Assembly (NCBI GenBank): GCA_006384855.1
Contig: VCJN01002510.1
Coordinates: 62,001-126,000 of the forward strand
Direction: 5' to 3'
From: Tetraselmis striata
Lineage: Eukaryota > Chlorophyta > Chlorodendrophyceae > Chlorodendrales > Chlorodendraceae
DNA: 64,000 nt
The position numbers and the translations under genes are program-made. How positions within the stretch are numbered: position 1 is the stretch's first letter; each line of letters opens with the position of its first letter. Below are positions 21,510-33,929 of this stretch, piece by piece. Under the pieces are notes generated by a model. That model saw nothing but the letters and a program-made list of their open reading frames with translations. It did no database searches and was not told the DNA's origin.

Positions 21510-23320
21510 AACTAAAGGTGACAGCACGGGCGTGCTTGCCCCCCAACGAACGAAGGCACGGCCCTAATGATGGGCACATTAGCGGGGTGCTTTCGTGCGT
21601 TGTGTTGGTTCGGAGCCACACAGAATAGCAAGGCTTGCTGCGAGTTGTAGTTGAATCCCCCCCCTCCCCCCCCCCCCGCCGCCACCTGCCCCCACCGCCT
21701 TGGCCCGCCACTGCCTCCTACATCGATCGGCCCGGCCGGCTCGATCCATAGCGCGTTGATGTTGCGCCCGTGCAAACGGGTTGAGCTTCCTTCCGGAGGC
21801 CATCGTGGAAATGTGGCGACACGCGTGCATCGAACATATGTAGCTGACGCTCCATGATGCAGCGCAAAACACGCCCTCCAGCCCGAGAGTGGCGTCGGAC
21901 CGCTGAATGATGACAATCGTGATTGTGCCATGTTGCACGGATAACGTTAAATTGTATCCCACGCCAGCTCCGAGCCCGGGCGTGCTCGGCCTCCTCGAGC
22001 GGCAGCTTAATGTCGTAGTAAAGCAAAACGCGGCCAATACCACGACGCATGCCACCCCCCTCGCGACGGGGCACGCCATATAGCTGGGTCGAGGTACGCC
22101 ACGTCCGTCGCACAAGCTGACGAGCCGAGCACTGATAAATTCCAAAATGTTCCGCGAGAGGTTCGTCCGCCGAATGATAGGCTCGTCGCGCGGCAGCCGG
22201 GAGGTGGGCGCACCGTGGTTGAGTTCGGTGATGACGCGTCGCTTGCTAACTTTGCTTGACGTCCCGGTGCCGGACGCATCGGGCCATACGGCAGAGGGGC
22301 AGGCGGTATGGTTGGCGCGCGTAGGTGACTACCCTCCGCTACGGGTGCGGGTCGTTTCAGGCCCGCCAGTGTCTGCTCGACGCCCTCCATGCAAGTGGTG
22401 ATCCCTTGCACTAGCTCCACCACTCTTGCCGTCCACTCGCTCTTATTGCACACAGTTGCCACCGAGGGCCGCGCTCGTCAGCTGGTGTTTCCTCACGTTG
22501 TCCCAGCTGCGGGATGTCGACGCTCCTCCGGGGTTGTCGGCACGTGCTTCAGGTCGCGGAAGAAGGGACTCGTGCACCGGGATACACAAACGGAACTAGG
22601 CATCACTGGCGCGTTGTCGTCGTTCAACTCCCGGCGAGTAGAAGGCCCGCTCCATGCGGGTGTCGTAGCACACGAAGCACACGTGCACATATCGGTCGCC
22701 CATGAGCACATAGTTGTCGAGAATCTGAATTCGCGACTTGATGGCGCCGCAAGCGCAGTGCTCGCACCGCACCGCCTCGTCCGGACATTCGACCTCCAAG
22801 TGCTCCTCCGATGTCTTGGCGCAGATGCAACAAACCGTCAGCGGCCGGGGGATTGTCCGCCGCGCTCGTCCCTTGCCATGATATGTAGACCATGTGACTT
22901 GTTGTTGCCGCAGAGCGGCGCGTTACCAACCGGTGCGTGAGGGCAACGCTTGCCATCCTTTTGCGGTGCGTTGCACTACCGTGCTAGCGACATGCCGTTG
23001 CCCGAAACACGCACCAACATATGCTGTCGTACAACGCCACATAGCGTGTCTGGTCGTCTGAACTCAACGCTACCAGTTGCTCTCGGCCCGCGCAAGGTGG
23101 CGTGCCAGCATAGTCAGCTCGGCGCTGCCGCCGTCCTTGTTGCCCACGTATATGACCTTGTGCACTTCGGCGACGCTTACCAGGCGGCGCAACCAATCAA
23201 TCGCGGAGTGTCCGTCCTTTCCACACGATGCAGCTCGACCACCAGGGCTGCGGGGGTTCCAAGGTTAGCGGCTCCCTCAGCCCCTTCCAAGCGACTCGGG
23301 CTGGGAGTCATGATACGGTC
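21510..23320 (-). mobile_element. gag-like relic of a DIRS-type retroelement (unit 1)
   Basis: Same relic as at the window start, here complete at both sides. It includes Gly-rich stretches encoded by poly-C/poly-G tracts and a knuckle-like C-C-H-H segment. It lies 1.6 kb upstream (minus-strand sense) of the RT relic at 17,550-19,930. Fossil, broken, several breaks. Confidence 0.35.
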
Positions 23321-23626
23321 GGGCGGGGTGATGGGGGTTAAGAGCGGGTAGTGGCGAGAGGGAAGTCTTGTCGGTATCTCAGCGATTATAAAGCCGGAAC
23401 TGAGCCGGATCTTGGAGACCTCCTAACTATTTGCAGTGGGATAGCCGAAGCGAGGTTCCTACGACCCCCTACGGCCCACTACATCCTCTGACCTAGTGCT
23501 AGTCGCTTGATCATCCTCTTCCGTTGCTCCTGTGGCTGTTGCCGGTTGGAGATCAACGATTCTCCAACTGATTGAGCTGTGGCAATAGCTGTCGGTAGGC
23601 GTTGAATAATTAGTTAAATATTAGAT

Positions 23627-24652
23627 CGCGGTGGTTAGATCGACTAGCTAGGGCGAACGTAGGGCTAGCTAAGGGGGCGCACCTTCCACTTGAGTGGAGG
23701 TCACTAAGCCGCGTGCGATGCCGCTAAACTAGTAAAGGCATCGGTGTGGGCGCGTTACGAATCGTCGGCATCGTTAGCACGCAATAAAACCTGGGTATAT
23801 ATGTGCATGCGTCTTATATGCGTCAAACCCGTTGCCACAGTACGGTGTGGGTGTCCCCGCGGGGGTTGTGGCCGGGCTGCACATTCTGATAAATTACGCA
23901 CCCGAGTATTTCCCACTGCCCGCCGATTGGCCCGGATTCATGCCATGCTGAGCGGTTCCTGGAAGACTGCCTGCATGTGGCGGAGGTGATGAATCTGAGA
24001 CTATCGAACATATGGTGGTGGAGTGCCGCGGTGGGGGTATCACCCGTCATAATTTTTGAGTTGTTTTGTTCCGGAGTTGAGGGATTTTATTAGTTGTCAG
24101 TTATTGCGTCAACACCCGATGGACTTAACTGCCTTTATTCTGGGCGGGGGTCCCCCCCTCCCTCACGGCGCCCTGGATTTTACTGGGAATGGGAATTTTC
24201 CAGCCTATGGCTTCTGGCCCTCCTTCAGATTGCCTTCTTTGTTGCACATGTATTGCACTCCCCGAATGCTTTGCTCCGCGGGTTGGGGCTTGCCAACTCC
24301 ATTACTCGAATGGCCGACGCCCAACCGGGTAGGGCGGACCTTTCGTTGTTAGTGCCGGGTACATGTACCTTGTACCATGGCAGTTCTCTTTGTAGTGCGC
24401 TTTTGTGAAAGCCCTGATGTAACTATATTATTTGTACCATGGCAGTGTTTTAGACGGTGATCCAACAGTGCTGGAAATTCCGTCACTGTCCCCTAGTTAG
24501 TTCTTGCAAAGTGCTCCGGCAATTTGCTTAATGACTATAAATGGACCGTCGCCTTCCAGGGCTTTCCGTAACTGGATTGCTTCCTAAACGGCCGTCGTAG
24601 AGACGCTGCAAGGGTTTCACTGGTGCCAGTCCTGTCCCGGGGCGAAAAAAAA
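23627..24652 (+). mobile_element. 5'-truncated LINE, 3' end (unit 1)
   Basis: Counterpart of 1,650-2,682 with the same zinc finger, 3' region and A8 tail. Up to about 24,340 it shows many single-base losses and gains relative to the other two copies; after that it matches them almost exactly. Confidence 0.8.
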
Positions 24653-24757
24653 GCGGAGAGCGCGCGACGCACGCGGTCGCGCCGCCCCTCCCGAAAGCAT
24701 CATTTATTCGCCGCGGGTATGTCACCACGACAGCTCCGACGAACATTAGGGTTTTCC

Positions 24758-26110
24758 CTCGTTCCCTCGTTCGTATGAGTTCCTTGGCCGATACCACCAT
24801 CAGACCCGGGAACTTATGCTGACTCGGGCGCTCAGTGGTAGAGCGAGTGACTACGAGTATGTAAGTCGGCGGCTCGAGACCGGCCGGGCCGTGAGAGCTT
24901 AGTCGTCACTGCATACTCGTACCGGTACTGTCTCATCTCGTAACAAAGACGCAGTGATTCAGTACCGGGGTACGTCACGAATCGAATGAGGACCTGAAAA
25001 ATGGGCCAACGTGCGGATAGGCGGGCTGGTCCCAGCTCGCCTAGGCCGTCTGTCCGGATTACGAGTACCTGTACCCGTAATACCGGCAAAACCTTTTATC
25101 CCTCGTTCGTATGAGTTCCCTGGTCGGTCCAACCATCAGACCCGGGAACTTATGCTGACTCGGGCGCTCAGTGGTAGAGCGAGTGACTACGAGTATGTAA
25201 GTCGGCGGCTCGAGACCGGCCGGGCCGTGAGAGCTTAGTCGTCACTGCATACTCGTACCGGTACTGTCTCATCTCGTAACAAAGACGCAGTGATTCAGTA
25301 CCGGGGTACGTCACGAATCGAATGAGGACCTGAAAAATGGGCCAACGTGCGGATAGGCGGGCTGGTCCCAGCTCGCCTAGGCCGTCTGTCCGGATTACGA
25401 GTACCTGTACCCGTAATACCGGCAAAACCTTTTATCCCTCGTTCGTATGAGTTCCCTGGTCGGTCCAACCATCAGACCCGGGAACTTATGCTGACTCGGG
25501 CGCTCAGTGGTAGAGCGAGTGACTACGAGTATGTAAGTCGGCGGCTCGAGACCGGGCCGGGCCGTGAGAGCTTAGTCGTCCCTGCATACTCGTACCGGTA
25601 CTGTCTCATCTCGTAACAAAGACGCAGTGATTCAGTACCGGGGTACGTCGCGAATTGAATGAGGACCTGAAAAATGGGCCAACGTGCGGATAGGCGGGCT
25701 GGTCCCAGCTCGCCTAGGCCGTCTGTCCGGATTACGAGTACCTGTACCCGTAATACCGGCAAAACCTTTTATCCCTCGTTCGTATGAGTTTCCTGGTCGG
25801 TCCAACCATCAGACCCGGGAACTTATGCTGACTCGGGCGCTCAGTGGTAGAGCGAGTGACTACGAGTATGTAAGTCGGCGGCTCGAGACCGGCCGGGCCG
25901 TGAGAGCTTAGTCGTCACTGCATATTCGTACCGGTACTGTCTCATCTCGTAACAAAGACGCAGTGATTCAGTACCGGGCTACGTCGCGAATTGAATGAGG
26001 ACCTGAAAAATGGGCCAACGTGCGGATAGGCGGGCTGGTCCGTCTATACCATCTCGCCTAGGCCGTCTGTCCGGATTACGAGTACCTGTACCCGTAATAC
26101 CGGCAAAACC
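24758..26110 (+). repeat. 336-bp tandem repeat, four copies (unit 1)
   Basis: Counterpart of 2,788-4,132. Near 26,040 the fourth copy has GTCTATACCAT in place of the usual CCAGC, one of few differences between units that is larger than a base or two. Confidence 0.85.
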
Positions 26111-26362
26111 TTTACAAGGTACATCCCTTGTCCGCTCGGTAGAGCGGTCGTCTCGTGTGCGAGAGGTACCGGGTTCGATTCCTGGCCGATGTATTTCGGC
26201 AATATCGGCCCGGCGTGTCCCGGGTTTACTCGGTTGATGCATTAGCCCTTCGGGGTTCGAATGAGGCAATGGTCCTATGGGCTATGCCAGACCTACGACT
26301 GCAGTTGGCGCACGAGGTCAAGTGCTGGGGCGGCTTCGGCCGATGTCCCGGGGCGAACTTTT
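26111..26362 (+). mobile_element. tRNA-derived SINE with LINE-like tail (unit 1)
   Basis: Counterpart of 4,133-4,382: same A-box-like hairpin, perfect B box and shared tail. Confidence 0.6.
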
Positions 26363-26795
26363 ATTAGGGTTTTAGTGCGAAATATACCCTTCCGCCGGAC
26401 GCTCTCACCTGACGATGTTCGTCGTCGCGGTGCTGCTTCGAGGGCGGGCTAAGGGAGGGCTTAGCTGCAACCCCGCCGCCGCCGGAGGGCACACTGAAGG
26501 TTCCTTCCAGTGTATCCGCAGACACTGCGCTTGGATTTGTCAGCATCACTGCCGCCTGCCCTCCCCGCTAGTCGGTGACCCAAAGCAGCAACACCCCTTG
26601 GGTGCGAGCACTGTGGCGACAACTGTAGCCCCGATCGCGCGACGATTCGTGTGATGCCCCCCCCCCCCCCCCCCCCCCCGCCGCCTCTAACTATCCCAAA
26701 CGCCAAGCTTTGCCGCTCAGCCCCAGACACGCCCACTCCGTTCATTATCCGCAGGCAAACAGAAACGCAGAGAACCACCGTCAGTACTGCACCAG

Positions 26796-27108
26796 AGCCT
26801 ATCGTCCAGTCGAGCCACTGAAGCGATGGAAGAGGTCGAGGAGCTGCGGGCGGTGCGTTGACCACAGCCCCCCCCCCCCCCCCCCCCCCCTCCCCCCCTT
26901 TCAATATAACCAGACTGCCCCCAAACCCCGCCCATGCCAGCGCCTGAACAACTGCACTTCCGCGCCGCCTGTATTCAACCCAGGCCTGCCTGGTCGCGAA
27001 GGAAGAAACCGCAGCGGTGCGCGTGAAACTCCGCAACGCTGTCACCAAGGGGAAGGCCATCGATGAGGAGCGCCGCGCGCCTGCAGGCGCGCCTCACCGC
27101 GGTAATGG
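26796..27108 (+). pseudogene. orphan golgin exon fragments (unit 1)
   Basis: Counterpart of 4,820-5,133: exon pieces at 26,796-26,852 and 26,984-27,108, cut at the same point. The second exon is one base longer than in the other units within the GCGCGC...CTGCAGG stretch, shifting its frame; this may be a sequencing error. Confidence 0.85.
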
Positions 27109-27405
27109 TCGCCAGCACGGTCTGCCATGCTTTTGTGCACCGAGAAGCGTTAAGATGCCTCAAAGAATACAAGCTCGAGGAGCTTGCGAGGGGTAGATGA
27201 GTGGGAAGCACAGTGGCGGCGTAGCATTCGAGGCCAAAAAAAACGGTTAGCATGGAAGGGTAGCGACGCATCTCGTCAAAGGGCGGTGGACAGGCGTGTA
27301 GTGCATAGTGCAACTTCATTTCACTGAATAGTACCTCGTACAGTGTTGGCAAGAAAAGGAATGTGTCAAAGGCCAGTTTCACAGTACATTCGTACAGTGT
27401 TAGGC

Positions 27406-27473
27406 TGGACTCAAATTTCCACCCCCCAAAAGGGGTACAATATTGAGTTAAGGGGGGTGCAATTTTGAGTCCA
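27406..27473. repeat. 68-bp near-perfect inverted repeat (unit 2)
   Basis: Same hairpin as 5,431-5,498, unchanged in sequence. Confidence 0.7.
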
Positions 27474-27514
27474 GAAATGTGCCCATTTTGACTCAATAAT
27501 CGCCCTTTTCCCAT

Positions 27515-28610
27515 TATTTCCCAGTGCCCGCCGATTGGCCCGGATTCATGCCATGCCTGAGCGGTTTCTGGAAGACTGCCCTGCATGTGGCGGAGGTGAA
27601 ACTGATACTATCGAACATATGTTTGTGGAGTGCCCGCGGTGGGAGTATCACCGTCTTACTTTTGGGTTGTTAGTTTCCGGAATTCAGGGATTATATGAAG
27701 TAACTTGACAGTTGAATCAGCGATGCGTCGATTTTTTCAGAAAATTTCAAAAGAACGGGTTCTATATCACAGGCCTACAGTTCCATCAATTGCATTGCCA
27801 GCGCTTTGAAGTACCAGCAACGAGCGTTTGCATTGCCAGCGCTTTGAAGTACAAGAGTTTTTTTTCCATTACCAGCAGCGAGTAGCGAGTACCAATACTC
27901 ATAGCCTCCCAACTGTGAGATCGTAATCGGACGGGTGTGTAAGTAAGGACCGTGGGTGGGCGGGCGGGCGGGCGGGTGGGTGGATTATAGTACGTAGTAG
28001 TACATGCCAGTAGATAAGCGCTTTAGTCATGCACCTATAGGCCCGATCCGCTGCACTATACGGGTACCCGTACGGCAATAAAGCTCACCGCCGAAAATCG
28101 ACGCTTAGCTGGATTAGTAGTCAGGTTATTGCGTCAACACATGAGGACGTATTTGCCTTTGTTTTGGGCGGGGTCCCCCCCTCCCTTCACGGCGCCCTGG
28201 ATTTTACTGGGAATGGGAAAATTTTCGAGGCTATGGCGTCGGGCCCTCCCTCACATTGCCTTCTTTGTTGCACATGTATCGCACTCCCGAAATGCTTTGC
28301 TCCGCGGGCTGGGGCTTTGCCCCAACTCGCATTACTCGAATGGGCCGACGCCCAAACAGGTAGGGCGGACCTTTCGTGGTCAGTGCCGGGTATTTTGATG
28401 GCACTGTTTTAGACGGTGATCCAACAGTGTTGGAAATTCCGTCACTGGCCTTCAATTAGTTTTGCGGAATGCTTCGGGAATTTGCTTGATGACTATAACG
28501 AACGTCGCCTACCCATGGCTTTCCGTAACTGGATTGCTGCCCAAACGGCCGTCGAAGAGACGCTGCAAGAATTTCACTGGTTCCAGTCCTGTCCCGGGGC
28601 GGAAAAAAAA
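27515..28610 (+). mobile_element. LINE 3' fragment interrupted by a MITE (unit 2)
   Basis: Counterpart of 5,541-6,631, with the MITE at 27,695-28,115 and the A8 tail at 28,610. Confidence 0.8.
27695..28115. mobile_element. MITE-like TIR element, copy 1 (unit 2)
   Basis: Counterpart of 5,719-6,138 with the same ends and G-rich tract. Confidence 0.75.
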
Positions 28611-31085
28611 CCTGATTGCTAATAAAATATCCCTAAATTCCGGAACTAACAATAACCCCAAATTATGACGGTGATACCCCACCCCCCTCGCGGGCACTCC
28701 ACCAACATATGTTCGATAGTCTCAGATTGACCTCCGCGCCACATGCATGGCAGTGTTCAAGGAGCCGCTGAGGCATGGCATAAATCGGGGGCCAATCAGC
28801 GGGCAGTGGGAAATACTCGGGTGCGTAATTGTATCATACTGTGCAGCCCGGCCACAACCCCCGCGGGGACACCCACATCGTACTGTGGCAACGGATTTGA
28901 CGCATAAGACGCATGGACATATATACCCCAGGTTTTAGTGCGTGCTAACGATGCTGACGATTCGTAACGCGCCCACACCGTTGCGCCTTTACTACTTTAG
29001 CGGCATCGCGAGCGGCTAGTGACCTCCACTCAAGTGGAAGGTGCGCCCCCTCAGACAGCCCTAATTTCGCCCTAGCTATTCGATCTAAACACCGCACGGT
29101 CCCCGACGTCCACGTGTTAGGGCGCGCCCGACTTGGCTGATATACTAAATGGGTTGTACATGTATTCCAGTCGGACGCTTCAAGGAGCACCCGAGCCCGT
29201 GCCGCAGTGGCCGTAGCCTCTATGGGCGCAATATCCAATTCCCGCATCATCGGTGCAGTGGCCACCCCAGGGAAGTTTTCACCCACCCCAATAATAAGGC
29301 ACCGCAAGCACTAATTAAGGACGGTTTGTAACTATTTACTTATTGCGCCGGTAGTTCTATCCATACTCCATACTTCACACCCGTAAGTTAGAACCGGTAG
29401 TACACAGGTTTAAAGACAGACACACGCACATTAATAGGAATTCTGTCCCGTCCACCGACTGATACCGAATCGAGCGCCTCAATGGCGTGTTTACCCTTCT
29501 CAACCCGGTCGTCTACTATGTGCCGCATACCTAGATCCGAGTTAATGACCTTACTTATAGGTAAGTTAATACCTATATTCATTTGCAACCGGTGCATACC
29601 CATTCCCCCCCAAGCTGCCATCGGGTGCGGCTTGTTCGCGTAACGCGGTCTCGTCGGAGTGTCGGCCTAATGCCATCACCCCACACTTCAGTACCCTCAA
29701 CCCCATAAAATTGTCCTTCGCCCATTGCGAGAAGTGGGCGAACATGGCATGCAGGTTATCGAACGAGCATGTGATACCAAAAGCGTCGTCCGCGTATAAC
29801 TGACCTGGCACATGTAGTGGTTGCCTTGCCGCCAATATGTCGGTGCACGCTGGTACATCACACCCAAGGTGTTCTACCCCATCGAATGTATCGTTAATGA
29901 AGATGTAAAATAGGATGGGGGAAGCGGGGCACCCCTGTCGGGGGCTGTGGCCCTATGGGTATGGGGTTTGATAGTGTTTCCCGGGGCCACCCTGTCTTAA
30001 CCCGTACCATACTATCCATGTATAAAGTTTAATAAAGATAAGCATATGAAGCAACCTGACATTTGAATCAGCGATGCGTCGATTTGTTAGTACCATTTAC
30101 CATTTTGTTAGTATCATTGATTCATTAGTCGCTACTAGCAGCGAGTACCGAGTACCAGTGGCGAGTAGCGAGCACCAGTAGCGAGTACCGGCCCTGCGCG
30201 CTGCGCGCTCATAGCCTCCCAACCGTGAGATCGTAATCGGACGGCTGTGTAATTAAGGACCGTTGCGTGGGTGGGTGGGTAGGTGGGTGGATTATAGTAC
30301 TTAGTAGTACATGCCAGTAGATAAGCGCTTTAGTCATGCACCTATAGGCCCGATCCGCTGCACTATACAGGTACCCGTACGGCAATAAAGCTCGCCGCCG
30401 AAGAATCGACGCTTCGCTGGATCACCCGTGACTCCTATGGCTTGTAGTTTTAGGAATTAAAGCTCATGAGGTACGGTGTCATATGCCTTTCTAAAGTCAA
30501 CAAATCCCGCGTACGTGGGTAGACCAAACGCTTTGGGACGGGCCGCAATATCGAACAAGCTAGCGACTTGCATGGGCCCCTCCTCATTTCGCATTTTACC
30601 CGCTTGTCAAACTAACGGCGTATTATCCCTTTAGCTTGGCAGACGTCTTGCAAGCGTTGGGTTAATTACGGTCATAAGGAGTTTTCATAGCGGCACCCAT
30701 GATCGAAATACCCCTATACTTGTCGATAACGGCCGAGTCGCCTTTTTGGGGCACCGATACTATGGCCGAGCTACGCCAGTGCTGGGGTATATAGTTCTTA
30801 GTTTATATCCCGTTAATTAAGGCTAGCACTGCCTTGCCAAAATGGCCATTCGGGACGTATACCGCCAATTTTAAAGCCTCCGCAATAATCCCATCTCGCC
30901 CATGTGCCTTTTCATTTTTTAAAACGCCTAAGAGCCTTGACTAGCTCCTCCCATGTTATATGCCCATTAATCCCGATGGTGCGGGGGCAATGGGTGGCGA
31001 TGTACCGAGGCGGTGTTCCCAACGCCGCACCTTATATCGCAACCCGTTGTGCTAGGGGGTGCGGGGGGGTCACACAGCAGGGTTT
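28611..31085 (-). mobile_element. inverted LINE with RT core, interrupted by a MITE (unit 2)
   Basis: Counterpart of 6,632-9,110 with the same RT motifs. An extra C in a C-run near 29,610 splits the long RT frame that is open in unit 1 (7,408-7,854). Length changes in homopolymers are the usual difference between the units. Confidence 0.8.
30046..30423. mobile_element. MITE-like TIR element, copy 2 (unit 2)
   Basis: Counterpart of 8,064-8,441 with the same ends. Confidence 0.75.
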
Positions 31086-31213
31086 AGTGCCGCGCTCAGC
31101 ACGCATTGATTTCGCCCGGCTCGGTATGAAGTATCCCCGATACCGGATCGCGTATTGGCTCGTCGTTCGCGCCCTCGAATGAACCATGCCTGCCCCTTAC
31201 GGAGAGAGATAAG

Positions 31214-31811
31214 CCCTATTATTCGAAAAAGCACTAGACTTTAGTCGTAGATGAGACTCCTTACCTAGATTATTTTGCCGATCTAGGGAGACCGCGCGGG
31301 AGATCTACGATTTTACCCCATATTCGAATATATCCGTCTCAAATCGTTATCATCGTAACAAATCGTCTCGAGACGGCCGCACCTCCCGCGCCAGCCCCTG
31401 CCGCTAGGATTGGGGCCACCAACCCAAAGCCACCGCGGCCCGCATCACAACTCACTGCTCACTGTCCCAACCCGTCGGTACCCAACTTCCGAGCCCCCAT
31501 GCTACTCGACGGGCCGCCATTTCACCGTGCCCGAGCGCCAGAAGGAACTAGCCGCAGTTGGCGCGGCTCCACCCTCGGTCGCCATCGTTGGGTCTCGTGA
31601 CTGTCGCGCGACACATAATAGAGCGACACACAAGCGAGCCTAACATGACGGAAGGACGCCCATGATATGTACCGATGGGCCCGAAAGGCCCTCGATGCCA
31701 ATCTAGGTCGTTTTGTCCTATGTATTTGCGCGAATCTAGGACCTTCGTCGGAGGTCGAATCTACGACGTCCTAGATTGAATCTACGATCTAGCGGCTTTT
31801 CGAATATGGGG
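31214..31811. mobile_element. non-coding TIR DNA element (unit 2)
   Basis: Counterpart of 9,230-9,825 with the same inverted ends. Confidence 0.6.
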
Positions 31812-32119
31812 TTGTCCTAGATTAGCGGCGTTTCAAGTTGAGTCGAGTTTGCCAAGAAGGTCGCGTAGATTGTTTTACTGGCTTTAACTGGCAAGAAGTT
31901 TAAAAGAGCTTAAACTGGCAAGAAGTTTTAGTGAAAACGTGGAGGGAAAACGGAGTCATGGGCAAGTGGAAAGATGGCATGCTCAACTACTAAGGCTGCT
32001 TTTATGTCTACTCGTGCTCACCCAAAAAACGGCGCCACGACGGGTGAACTAGTAACCCGTAACCACGTAGCAGCAACGGTAGCCGGAAAAAGCGGTTTGG
32101 AAAGGAGGAAACCCATAAG

Positions 32120-33355
32120 CTAGTCTAGATCATTTAAATTGAGTCGAGTTTTGCCAGCGATGAGCGAACGGAGAGAGCGGTAGATTGACGAAGAAGGGGT
32201 AGCGCCATATGTCACGAAGAGGGCACCGGGAAGGCCACCGCTGCGGCGTCTTGTTGAACTTGGACGGGGCGAAGGGGCGCGATGTGATCGAAGAAGAACC
32301 ACGCGCCAGGTGAAGGGAGGACGTGAGGATCGATGTAGTCCATGACGACGTGGGAGTTTGTGGCCCCGCCGCCTTGGTGGAGAATGTGGGACAGCGGAAC
32401 TCCGATCGCGTTTTGCAGAAGAGGCTGCACCCGCCTTGCGGAGGCTGTGAGAGCTCCAAGAAGTGCCGGCGGGAGGGGCGGCGGCCGGCAGTGGCAGGGA
32501 GACGAACGGCCGTAGAGAGCCAGTCCGACATTGTAGCGGCATTCCAAGATTTGGTATGCTCGCTCGGGTGACCGCCCTGAAGTTTGTCTCGGCCACGGCA
32601 ACAGAGACCAGGGGGCAGACTGTCGATGAAGCGGTGCAGGAGATGGGCGACACGGGGTGCTCCGACACGGGAAGGAGTAGCACACGTAGGTAGTTAGGGC
32701 TGCGCCGTCCGACACGCACGCCCCTTCTCACGGTACATTTGAAGGGTTATGTTGTAGGAGTCGACATGCACGTCCCGCACTCGGCAAAACACGCCAGTTG
32801 GTCCCCTGGCAAAGAACATAAAGTTAACAACCGAGGGCATGAGGGCCCGGAAGTCGTACTGGTACTCGGGGGGGAGAGCAGACACAATCAACTCGGCCCG
32901 CTCGACAAAAGCGTAAGCGACATCGGCACGCAGCGGTACTCGCTAAGGGGCAGCCTCCATGCGGCGTTGCCTTAGCAGGCCACGACGCGCGGCGGTGAGG
33001 TGCAAGTTGTCCTTAGCGATGGTGTCGATGTTTTGTAGTTCGAAGGAAGTGTTGATTGTTGACAGGTAGGGATGTAACGACCGAGCTCCAATGTGGCCCC
33101 GCTCACCAATCCAAGCAACGTACCGGACGACAATGACAGTGCTCGCCTCAAGCGGGCCGATGTTCTCGGAGTCGTGGCAAGACTCTGCGAACTGAGCAGC
33201 TTATTGCCGGCGTAGCTCTTGAGCGTCTGGGCGGTGAGTGGGCTGGAGAGTAGGTCGAGGGCATGATGTCCTAGCTCGTCCGGAGCCGAACGCTTCCTGT
33301 AGACAGGGCCGGAGTAAAGCATCCCATGGGGCGGCAGCTTCGGGCTCGTCAATTA
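32120..33355 (-). mobile_element. tyrosine-recombinase relic of a DIRS-type element (unit 2)
   Basis: Counterpart of 10,130-11,350. Fossil, broken. Confidence 0.5.
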
Positions 33356-33590
33356 TTTAAGTACGACGCTTGGCCGACGGAGTGAATGAGGCCGGTTCAT
33401 TACAGCAAAGTAATCAGCCGCGGCGCATAGATTGCAGGCGGTTGACCGGTAATTGCTGAACGGGCTAGTTTGGGCACCGGCACAAGTTTGCGGGACAAGG
33501 TTCAGGTAGAAGGGCCGCCCCGCACGCACGCCAGTCGAGCTCGTAGCACTTGTCCCGCGCGCATGACGTACACGCGCGAAGCGAGAGGTA

Positions 33591-33811
33591 TATTTTTTGA
33601 GATATAATTTTACATGTTTTGAGATATAATTTTACGCCTTCTGAGATATAATTCTACACGTTTTGAGATGTATACTTTTTGAGATATAATTTTACACATT
33701 TTGGGATATAACTTTTTGGGATATAACTTTTTGAGATATCATTTTATACGTTTCGAGATGTAATTGTACACGTTTTGAGACATCTATTTTTTTAGTTCGA
33801 GATACAATCAT
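33591..33811. repeat. AT-rich degenerate minisatellite (unit 2)
   Basis: Counterpart of 11,601-11,815, differing by a few bases in T-runs. Confidence 0.8.
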
Positions 33812-33929
33812 CCGGGCCTCTAATGCCGGGTGCGGCTAGTGTTCTGTATATATATTGCTTAATTTCAAATTATGGCTGGGATAGGGAGAATGGCAACACA
33901 TTGCGGTCAGCAGGTGCTAGAGGGGGGCG

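Larger units (their letters stand above)
5134..27108. repeat. tandem 22-kb unit 1 (complete)
   Basis: A full unit of 21,975 bases from the joint after GGTAATGG (5,133|5,134) to the next such joint (27,108|27,109). Contents in order: 68-bp hairpin, LINE fragment (+) with MITE, LINE fragment (-) with MITE, TIR element, DIRS-type recombinase relic (-), AT-rich minisatellite, MULE relic (-), RNase H/nuclease element (+), its partial inverted copy (-), DIRS-type RT relic (-), Ty3-like scrap, heptamer repeat, gag-like relic (-), LINE 3' fragment (+), 336-bp array, SINE, two golgin exons. Direct comparison with 27,109-49,086 supports this over the whole length. Confidence 0.95.
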
